Shown here piece after piece: positions 32,073 through 38,363 of a DNA stretch of 38,363 bases (the stretch's first letter is position 1; each line of letters starts with the position of its first letter). The notes under the pieces were generated by a model, which was given only the letters and a program-made list of their open reading frames with translations, was not told the DNA's origin and did no database searches. Origin of the DNA: Anaerolineae bacterium (lineage in GTDB: Bacteria; Chloroflexota; Anaerolineae; Promineifilales; Promineifilaceae); assembly GCA_015486215.1 (NCBI GenBank), contig WFSA01000168.1, positions 1 to 38,363 of the forward strand. Direction: 5' to 3'. Made by a program: the position numbers and the translations under genes.

Positions 32073-32834
32073 GTTGATAATGGATTGCATAAATTTGATG
32101 GTAAGATCGGCGGCAAGGTCTATTTCGTCTTCGACGAGAAGGACATGACCTGAATTTTCCAGCCAATGATGCTCGTAAACGGCCGTTTGCACGCCCGCCC
32201 GTATCAGGTCGCCGCAATCGGCGGCGACCGTTGTGTCATTGCGCCCTTGTATGATCAAGAGGGGCTGCTTGATAGATGGCAATCGGCGGCGAACATCCTT
32301 ATTTAACCGTAATAGCGCACGCACGCCGCTCATCGGCTGCACTTCATACCCTTGCCAATACGCATTATTGTCCGATTCTGGTTTGGGGAAATGGATGCGG
32401 AGCATCGCCCCCAAACTGATTATAGGCGGCATGAAAAAGGGCATTTGTAACTTGAGCGCAGGCGCGTAACAAAGCACCCCCGCAATATCAGGGTAGCGAG
32501 CGGCAAGAGCGAGAGCCAGCACCCCGCCGGTCGACTCGCCGCCGACGAAAACGTGCTCATGAACGGTGGCGAGTTGGTGATAATGGGAAACGGCCGTTTG
32601 CATCCACTCCTCATACCGTATCCCATCCAACGCGGCGGGCATTTTGCCGTGTCCGGGCAACAACGGAGCCGAGATGGCATACCCCGTCTCCGCGTGCATC
32701 CGATCCGCCAACAAACGTACTTCCGTCGTCGTCGCCGTCAATCCGTGCATCAGCAACACACCAACAGAGCCGTCACTCTTCAATTCAAACGCCGTTCCAT
32801 CCAAATGATGGTTTGACATACGGTATTCACTCAT
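32031..32834 (-). CDS. Alpha/beta hydrolase, carboxylesterase/monoacylglycerol lipase-like
   Basis: 267 residues from ATG 32832-32834, chosen because GGGGAG lies 6 nt upstream. Oxyanion region VLLMHGLTATTTE; nucleophile elbow GGESTGG with Ser; acid Asp in IIQGRNDTTV; His in NSGHVLLVE. Closest in layout to Est30/monoglyceride-lipase type carboxylesterases. Soluble. The final ~14 codons ([14 protein letters not shown]) are encoded by the right arm of a palindromic repeat, so the natural end was altered by repeat insertion. Substrate unknown. Confidence 0.9.
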   Translation of the reverse strand: MSEYRMSNHHLDGTAFELKSDGSVGVLLMHGLTATTTEVRLLADRMHAETGYAISAPLLPGHGKMPAALDGIRYEEWMQTAVSHYHQLATVHEHVFVGGESTGGVLALALAARYPDIAGVLCYAPALKLQMPFFMPPIISLGAMLRIHFPKPESDNNAYWQGYEVQPMSGVRALLRLNKDVRRRLPSIKQPLLIIQGRNDTTVAADCGDLIRAGVQTAVYEHHWLENSGHVLLVEDEIDLAADLTIKFMQSIINGRPSGSPLQDGES

Positions 32835-33012
32835 ATCATTCTCCCCATTTTTCTTCATAATCGATCATACGATGAGTATAAATTGTTATTGACATTTTGT
32901 AAAAGCATAACGAAACACAAATTCCCTCACCTAGTACTGCTTGGCCTAAGGTTTTCTGTAGTGCAATTTTGTAAAATTGCACGGTCAATCTTACAAAACA
33001 GCCTCGCCTTAA

Positions 33013-33070
33013 TTCGTGATCGTTTTCGTGATCGAAAATCGAAAAAATCGATCACGAAAACGATCACGAA
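33013..33070. repeat. CGTGATCG-type inverted repeat, copy 2
   Basis: Perfect 22-bp arms at 33013-33034 (TTCGTGATCGTTTTCGTGAT then CG) and 33049-33070, separated by 14 nt. Same word as 27716-27783. Confidence 0.88.
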
Positions 33071-33250
33071 ATACGACAGCGACAACCATAACGCATAAAT
33101 CTCCCCTCAATTCACATGTTATGTCAATTGTCTAGGATTTAACATTGCGATTTGGAGGTTACAATCGCCCTATTCCTCACCTTGAAATTTCATCAAAAAC
33201 AACGTAGAATCTATCGCTTCACAATGGTATGTTAATACATTCTACCGTAA

Positions 33251-33362
33251 GTATCTTCCCAATAAATCGTGGACAAGAGTTGACAAATTTCATCAGCATT
33301 TTATTTTACACGAGTATCATTAGGAAAATTTGTCAAGTCACCCCAGAATACTGAGAAGATAC
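33251..33362 (+). mobile_element. MITE-like element A6 (112 bp), inserted in the end of B4
   Basis: GTATCTTCCCAATAAATCG to AGAATACTGAGAAGATAC. The perfect 8-bp duplication TACCGTAA is at 33243-33250 and 33363-33370; its last four bases are the first four bases (GTAA) of element B4, so A6 entered the left boundary of B4. Confidence 0.95.
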
Positions 33363-33366
33363 TACC

Positions 33367-33509
33367 GTAACTTCTCAATATTTCGGGGTGACTACAACGG
33401 ATGAAAGAAATAAACGGATGGTGCAGTCAAGAAAGCATCCGCTCATTTTCATAATTCGCTGTAGTCATACTAAAAACAAAATAATTTCCCCGCTTTTTTG
33501 AGAAGATAC
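33367..33509 (-). mobile_element. MITE-like element B4 (143 bp), reverse orientation
   Basis: Reads GTAACTTCTCAATATTTCGG to CTTTTTTGAGAAGATAC. Once A6 and one duplication are removed, the flanks are ATTCTACC (left, before the GTAA now at 33247) and GTTCTACC (33510-33517), an 8-bp duplication with one change. B4 is therefore older than A6. Confidence 0.92.
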
Positions 33510-33639
33510 GTTCTACCATATAAACGGCGTTACCCAACGCAAAGGAGCAGCCTGACAACAAACCAAGCCCCACTTTTTATTCCATAGTAACGATAGCACA
33601 ATTTCATGGGCAACCTGCCCACCACATAACAGGAGAAAA

Positions 33640-34674
33640 ATGATCAAAAAACAAAATATCCTTATATTACTTGGTATCCTCATGATGGGAATACTGTTGA
33701 CTTCATGCAAAAAAGAAGAAGAAAGCACCGAACTTAACCTGCTCTGCGTCCCGCAAGAAGAGTGGTGTCAAGGCATGAAAGAAGAATTTGAAAAAGAGTA
33801 CGGCATCACCGTCAACTACGTTCGTATGTCAACTGGTGAAGCATTAGCCCGTTTAGAAGCTGAGAAAGAGAATCCCCAATTTGACATCATGTGGGGCGGC
33901 CCCATTGACACCTACATCTCAGGCTCAAAAGAAGGTATGTTTACTCAATACGAATCTCCCAACGTCAAAAATTTATTAGACAAAGATAAATATCAAGACC
34001 CCAACAATTACTGGTCAGGCATTTACCTAGGTTCCTTAGGATTCGCTACCAACAAAGATTTCCTCGAAGCCCATCCAGGCCTAGAAGCACCCACCTCTTG
34101 GGATGACCTCCTCAAACCCGAATTCAAAGGTCAAGTTTTGGTCGCCCATCCCTCCACTTCTGGTACATCCTACACCGCCATGTCCACCATCTTGCAGTTG
34201 ATGGGCGAAGATGACGGCTGGGTTTATCTTGATAAATATGCTGACCAAATGCTACAATTCACCAAAAGCGGTTCTGCCCCAGCCAAGTTTGTCGGCGCAG
34301 GCGAAGGCGCGGTTGGCGTTGTATTCTCCCATGACATTGTAAAACAGATTGAAGCTGGTTTGCCGCTCGTGTTGAGCTTCCCCGAAGACGGCACTGGATA
34401 TGAGATTGGCGGTATGGCGATTGTGAATGGCGCCAAGCATTTGGATGCGGCTCAAAAATGGTATGATTGGGCGTTGACAGCCGACGCACAAGCACTCGGC
34501 CCCAAGTATAAAGCGTACCAAGCTCCCACCGTCAGCGGCGTGGATTTGGCTTATCCAGAACTATTAGAAGTTAATCTGATCGATTATGATTTCCAATGGG
34601 CGGGCGACAACAAGAAAACATTCGTAGACAAATTCATCAACGAAATTGCGGGTGCTGACGATTTGAAACAATAA
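33640..34674 (+). CDS. ABC transporter substrate-binding lipoprotein (iron/phosphonate type)
   Basis: 344 residues. Lipoprotein signal with Cys23 (LLTSC). AGGAG lies 5 nt before the ATG. The mature part is a type II periplasmic-binding fold: LNLLCVPQEEWCQGM, FDIMWGGPIDTYI, TNKDFLEAHPGLEAPTSWDDLL, GQVLVAHPSTSGTSYTA, and GAVGVVFSHDIV. This belongs to the group that binds ferric iron, phosphonates, thiamine or polyamines; I see no clear paired-Tyr iron motif, so the ligand is open. First gene of an operon with the permease and ATPase. A cluster of hairpins separates it from the permease gene, which fits higher expression of the binding protein. Confidence 0.9.
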   Translation: MIKKQNILILLGILMMGILLTSCKKEEESTELNLLCVPQEEWCQGMKEEFEKEYGITVNYVRMSTGEALARLEAEKENPQFDIMWGGPIDTYISGSKEGMFTQYESPNVKNLLDKDKYQDPNNYWSGIYLGSLGFATNKDFLEAHPGLEAPTSWDDLLKPEFKGQVLVAHPSTSGTSYTAMSTILQLMGEDDGWVYLDKYADQMLQFTKSGSAPAKFVGAGEGAVGVVFSHDIVKQIEAGLPLVLSFPEDGTGYEIGGMAIVNGAKHLDAAQKWYDWALTADAQALGPKYKAYQAPTVSGVDLAYPELLEVNLIDYDFQWAGDNKKTFVDKFINEIAGADDLKQ

Positions 34675-34685
34675 TCAGCATCCTG

Positions 34686-34810
34686 CGTTTGGGGATTTGT
34701 TTTCTCCCCAAACGTATCTACTCAGGCTTTCTACTATTGCCTGAATAGCTTTGGGGAGTATTTATCCCCCAACCCTTAACCTATCATGCCTGCTTTTGCA
34801 GGCATGATAG
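34686..34810 (+). promoter_or_regulatory. Hairpin cluster between binding-protein and permease genes
   Basis: Three stems: CGTTTGGGGA / TCCCCAAACG (34686-34714), CAGGC / GCCTG (about 34724-34744), and the strong CTATCATGCCTGC TTTT GCAGGCATGATAG (34781-34810, 13 bp perfect). The last is followed by TTTCC only, so it is a weak terminator or an mRNA-stabilising structure limiting permease expression. Confidence 0.6.
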
Positions 34811-34862
34811 TTTCCAGAGAGTTTGCGGATTTTGAAAATCTGTCAACTCTGGAGAATATGGT

Positions 34863-37130
34863 ATGACCACACCCATTGCCAAACAATCCTCCATTAAAAC
34901 CAATTTAGCACACCGCTACCGCGAGTTTGCCCTGATCGCCCGCGATCCAGTGCTTTTGGTCGGTTTGCTGCTGGCTGTTTTATTTATCCTCACCTTTGTT
35001 TTCTTCCCCATCGGCAAAGTCATTTTACGCGCCTTTGCCGATGACAATGAAGCTTTCAATATCGAGTATTTTCTTCGTTATTTCGATCCTTATTTCTCAA
35101 GGTATTTATGGCGATCCTTGCTGTCCACGATGACATTAGGCATCGCTACCGCAACGCTGGGGACAACCCTGGGGTTTGTTTTCGCTTATACGGTAGTGCG
35201 CTGTAACCCGCCCGGAAAGCGTTGGGTACATATTTTGGCACTCATTCCCATCGTTTCGCCCCCGTTTGCCATCGCAATGGCGACCATTTTGCTTTTTGGC
35301 CGCAACGGGCTCATCACCGCCAAATTTTTTGGCTGGGAATTTACGCAAGGCATGAACGATATTTACGGGATGGATGGATTGGTTTTTGTACAGACCATCA
35401 CCTTTTTCTCGGTCTCATATTTGATGCTGCGGGCGATGCTGGAACGGCTGAACCCAGCAATGGAAGAGGCCGCCCACAGTTTGGGCGCATCTAAATTTTA
35501 TATTTTCCGCACCATCACTTTGCCTTTATTGATTCCTGGATTAGCCGCCTCCTTTTTGCTGCTTTTTGTTGAATCATTGGCTGATTTGGGTAATCCGCTC
35601 CTAATTTCAGGTAATGTGGATGTGTTGTCGGCACAGATTTTTCTAGCAGTGGCTGGTGAATTTGATTATCAAAAAGCATCTACGCTGGCGATTATGCTAT
35701 TGATCCCAACATTGCTTGTGTTTGTGGTACAACGCTATTATGTCAGCCGCCGTTCGTATGTTTCAGTGACGGGCAAGCCGGCCAGCGGGCAAATTTTGGT
35801 CAAAGAACCAGTCACCCGTTGGACATTTATTGCCATCACTTACGCCGTATTGGCTTTAATTTTGACCTTATATTTATCCATCATCGTCGGATCGTTTAGT
35901 AAGGTGTGGGGGATCGATTACACGCCCACGCTGGAGCATTGGAAAATGATGCTCAATCGCGGCAACGAAGCGATCATGGATACAACGTTTCTGAGCATAA
36001 TGGCGACACCTATCGCCGTGCTGTTGGGGATGATGGTCGCGTTTTTGGTGGTGCGAAAAAATTTCAGCGGCAAAGACGGTCTGGATTTTGGCTCTAATTT
36101 AGGAGCGGCCGTTCCCGGCACTATTTTGGGCATCGGCTTTATTCTCTCCTTTGTGGTATCACCATGGCTGTTGGTGTGGGCGTTATATATCACAATGTCA
36201 CTATTTTTTGTTCGCACGCTGTTTAATACGCCAAAAGAGCAGTTGAGTATACTGTTAGGCGGCTCTGTTCTGGTGGGATTATTTTGGTATTCGCAGGAAT
36301 TTCTGGGCGAAATCGGGACGATGTATCTGTTAGGCGGGTTGTATATGGCGTTGGCGGCGTATTTCTTTTTTATGCGCGGTGATAAACGCAGTGGTAAACT
36401 GCTGGCGGGATTGGGCTTCTATTTAATGATGTCTGATCTCGTTTTGTATATCTCTTATCCTATCGCTAGTTTGAGCCGTCAAATTGACAGTTCGTTTTGG
36501 AGTGATGCGGTATTCCAACTGTCAGATTATATTCAAGTACTCTTCCGCGTCCCGCAAACAATCTTGATGATTCCTTATCTCTTTATGGGGATGGTGGCTT
36601 TGGATAAAGTGCGGGGAAAAGAACGGCCGTTACTCTCTATTCTCTTTCTGGGTATCGGCGGCGCGTTGGCGTTTGTCGGCAACCCGCTGGCGATGGTCGG
36701 CACCGCCTTCATCATCATTTTCGCCTTCACCGTTCGCAGTATGCCCGCTTCTGTACGGGCGGGTGTGGCATCGTTACAACAGATCGATCCCGCCATTGAA
36801 GAGGCATCCAACAGCTTGGGAGCCAATGCAGAGTACACGTTCCGCAAAGTGACATTGCCGTTAATCACCCCCGCATTATTGGCTGGGCTGATTTTCGCCT
36901 TCACGCGGCATATGACCAGTCTTTCGGCCATTATCTTCTTAGTCAGCCCGCGATGGCGGATTGTGACCGCTTCGATTTTGAGCGAATGGGAGCAGGGCGG
37001 GGTCAGTTTGGCGGCCGCCTACGCCTCATCACTCATCCTATTGGTCTTATTGGCGATTGGCTTGATGTATATTGTGACAACTCGAATTTTGAAAGGACGC
37101 AGCGACGCAGATTTGTCGCTGGGAGCGTAA
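34863..37130 (+). CDS. Fused ABC permease (FbpB-like, two permease domains, internal membrane insert)
   Basis: 755 residues. Two binding-protein-dependent permease domains in one chain, each with an EAA loop: EEAAHSLGASKFYIFRTITL in the first and EEASNSLGANAEYTFRKVTL in the second. The second domain is split by an insert of roughly 150-190 residues between GTILGIGFILSF and MVGTAFIIIFAFTVRSMP that contains several extra hydrophobic segments (YLLGGLYMALAAYFFF, LGFYLMMSDLVLYISY). Typical FbpB proteins lack this and are about 200 residues shorter. GGAG lies 9 nt before the ATG. It is followed 4 nt later by the ATPase gene. Confidence 0.9.
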   Translation: MTTPIAKQSSIKTNLAHRYREFALIARDPVLLVGLLLAVLFILTFVFFPIGKVILRAFADDNEAFNIEYFLRYFDPYFSRYLWRSLLSTMTLGIATATLGTTLGFVFAYTVVRCNPPGKRWVHILALIPIVSPPFAIAMATILLFGRNGLITAKFFGWEFTQGMNDIYGMDGLVFVQTITFFSVSYLMLRAMLERLNPAMEEAAHSLGASKFYIFRTITLPLLIPGLAASFLLLFVESLADLGNPLLISGNVDVLSAQIFLAVAGEFDYQKASTLAIMLLIPTLLVFVVQRYYVSRRSYVSVTGKPASGQILVKEPVTRWTFIAITYAVLALILTLYLSIIVGSFSKVWGIDYTPTLEHWKMMLNRGNEAIMDTTFLSIMATPIAVLLGMMVAFLVVRKNFSGKDGLDFGSNLGAAVPGTILGIGFILSFVVSPWLLVWALYITMSLFFVRTLFNTPKEQLSILLGGSVLVGLFWYSQEFLGEIGTMYLLGGLYMALAAYFFFMRGDKRSGKLLAGLGFYLMMSDLVLYISYPIASLSRQIDSSFWSDAVFQLSDYIQVLFRVPQTILMIPYLFMGMVALDKVRGKERPLLSILFLGIGGALAFVGNPLAMVGTAFIIIFAFTVRSMPASVRAGVASLQQIDPAIEEASNSLGANAEYTFRKVTLPLITPALLAGLIFAFTRHMTSLSAIIFLVSPRWRIVTASILSEWEQGGVSLAAAYASSLILLVLLAIGLMYIVTTRILKGRSDADLSLGA

Positions 37131-37134
37131 GATT

Positions 37135-38217
37135 ATGTATTTAACATTAACAGATGTAACGAAAACTTTTCCCGGCCGCAGTGGGGATAATGATGTAACG
37201 GCCGTTGACAAGGTCACCCTGAACATTGCTAAAGGGGAGCTCGTCACGCTGCTCGGCCCCTCAGGCTGCGGCAAAACGACCACATTACGGATGATCGCTG
37301 GCTTTGAATTCCCCTCTGAAGGTGATATTCATCTGGATGGCAAAGAGATCAATAAGCTGCCGCCCCACAAACGGGATATGTCGATGGTTTTCCAGAGTTA
37401 CGCCATCTTTCCCCATTTGACAGTGTATGAAAACGTCGCCTATGGCCTGAAAGTGGCGCGTCTGCCCAAGAAAGAGATCAAAGAACGGGTTGCCAAAACG
37501 CTGGAATTGGTCGAGTTGAGCGGGTATGAAAACCGCGCTCCCAATCAGCTTTCTGGCGGGCAGCAACAGCGGGTCGCCTTGGCACGCGCTCTGATTATGG
37601 AGCCAAAAGTGCTGCTCATGGATGAGCCGCTTTCCAATCTTGATGCCAAGTTGCGCGAGCAGATGCGGAATGAAATTCGGCGCATCCAGCAGATGATTAA
37701 CATTACCAGCGTTTATGTCACCCATGATCAGGTTGAGGCGATGACGATTTCTGATCGTGTGGTGATTATGAATGAGGGGCGGATCGAACAGATCGGCACG
37801 CCCATCGAAATTTATCGCCATCCCAAAAGCCGCTTTGTGGCTGATTTTATTGGCCGTGCTAATTTTATATCGGGCGTGGTGCAGGGGTGGAAAGACGGCC
37901 GTTTAACCGTCACCTTCATGGATCGCCTGCTGGTTGTTGCTGCCGCAGAGGATGAATATAAAACGGGAACGGCCGTTACCATCGTCGTCCGTCCTGAAAT
38001 GATGCAACTCAATCCCGCCGACGGAGCGCATGTAGACGGTATCGTGCGCCGCGCCTCCTATTTGGGCGATGTGGTGGAGTATGATGTGCAAGTTGGCGAG
38101 CAACTGCTCTCCCTCGTCGAATCAGACCCGCGTCATTTAGATATTCATCCTGAAGAAACGGCCGTGCAAATCAAATTTTTAGAAGATTGTCTCTACGCGC
38201 TACCGCCATCAAACTAG
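37135..38217 (+). CDS. ABC transporter ATPase (FbpC/PotA-like)
   Basis: 360 residues. Walker A GPSGCGKTT, Q-loop VFQSYAIFPH, signature LSGGQQQRVALARAL, Walker B VLLMDEPLSNLDA, switch His VTHDQVEA; the C-terminal ~120 residues form a TOBE domain. It energises the upstream permease. Four ACGGCCGT sites lie in this gene, in contrast with none in the binding-protein gene. It starts 4 nt after the permease stop, so is translationally coupled. The twin-hairpin element copy 2 follows the stop. Confidence 0.95.
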   Translation: MYLTLTDVTKTFPGRSGDNDVTAVDKVTLNIAKGELVTLLGPSGCGKTTTLRMIAGFEFPSEGDIHLDGKEINKLPPHKRDMSMVFQSYAIFPHLTVYENVAYGLKVARLPKKEIKERVAKTLELVELSGYENRAPNQLSGGQQQRVALARALIMEPKVLLMDEPLSNLDAKLREQMRNEIRRIQQMINITSVYVTHDQVEAMTISDRVVIMNEGRIEQIGTPIEIYRHPKSRFVADFIGRANFISGVVQGWKDGRLTVTFMDRLLVVAAAEDEYKTGTAVTIVVRPEMMQLNPADGAHVDGIVRRASYLGDVVEYDVQVGEQLLSLVESDPRHLDIHPEETAVQIKFLEDCLYALPPSN

Positions 38218-38260
38218 TACACGCTGGCGGAAGTTCTTCGGGGTTTTCTTGCGATTATTT

Positions 38261-38326
38261 GTTGCGGGAATCGGAATTCCCGCAACCTCATACCAGACAA
38301 GTATCGGGAATTCCGATTCCCGATAC
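38261..38326. repeat. Twin-hairpin palindromic element, copy 2
   Basis: Hairpin 1 (38261-38286) is identical to copy 1 (arms GTTGCGGGAAT / ATTCCCGCAAC, loop CGGA). Hairpin 2 (38301-38326) has arms GTATCGGGAAT / ATTCCCGATAC and loop TCCG: relative to copy 1 the base of the stem changed on both sides, keeping perfect pairing. The spacer is 14 nt (9 in copy 1). Outer AAGTTCTT / AAGAACTT (38231-38238, 38345-38352) may correspond to the outer repeat. It could also end transcription of the ABC operon, but no T-run follows. Confidence 0.88.
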
Positions 38327-38363
38327 AGGCGGCGTATATCATCTAAGAACTTAGGCCAAGTTA

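Larger units (their letters stand above)
32835..33639. other. Large intergenic region with nested A6/B4 and other repeats
   Basis: About 800 bp between divergent esterase and ABC transporter genes. It holds a hairpin GTGCAATTTT GT AAAATTGCAC (32961-32982), an inverted repeat of CGTGATCG words (33013-33070), elements A6 (33251-33362) and B4 (33367-33509), and a leader of about 130 bp to the binding-protein start, which must contain the operon promoter. Confidence 0.75.

Overview
The window is a 38 kb piece of a bacterial chromosome, probably from the Chloroflexota (Anaerolineae/Ardenticatenia-like). That placement is an inference from the mix of housekeeping genes (menD, menB, lon, ruvB, ftsY, xseAB, lspA, a Ycf45/R3H ATPase), from the very dense non-coding repeats, and above all from an over-represented palindrome, ACGGCCGT. 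I count about 50 exact copies by eye, against fewer than one expected by chance. No tRNA, rRNA or CRISPR array was recognised.

Layout. 1-6240 is an accessory island: a truncated ISAzo13-like transposase, a BrnT/BrnA-type toxin-antitoxin pair, an unrecognised alanine-rich protein with two decayed 3'-end copies beside it, a HigB/HigA pair, and a two-gene restriction-modification system resembling BcgI (fused nuclease-methyltransferase plus a two-half specificity subunit). 6284-8880 is menD-menB (menaquinone synthesis). 9304-18454 holds a nitroreductase, a P1B-4-like metal ATPase, a lipoprotein cytochrome c, a decayed two-component system and Lon. 19260-24434 holds a phospholipase D-like protein, a YegP-like protein, a GNAT-like protein and a Ycf45-like ATPase. 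25159-28423 holds ftsY, xseB, xseA and lspA. 28461-32834 holds a large DUF262-HNH-HEPN-like protein (candidate defence gene), a small remnant ORF, ruvB and an esterase. 33640-38217 is an ABC importer operon: binding lipoprotein, fused permease, ATPase.

The most striking content lies outside the genes. The intergenic spaces carry at least 13 short non-autonomous mobile elements (MITE-like) in four families, here called A (112 bp), B (143 bp), C (about 121 bp) and E (112-120 bp). All begin and end with variants of GTAACTTCTCAA or GTAACTACTCAG, and most are flanked by 8-bp target duplications. They are repeatedly inserted into one another: A in E, B in D, B in A, A in C and A in B. An uninterrupted D copy provides an in-window empty site. 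One element supplies the stop codon of a histidine kinase gene, and another ends 13 bp before a start codon.

Two other structures stand out. A twin-hairpin element with mutually complementary loops and compensatory stem changes occurs near each end of the window. The ACGGCCGT palindrome is absent from the restriction-modification genes, the toxin-antitoxin genes, the DUF262 gene and the MITEs, so it appears to mark resident versus recently arrived DNA.
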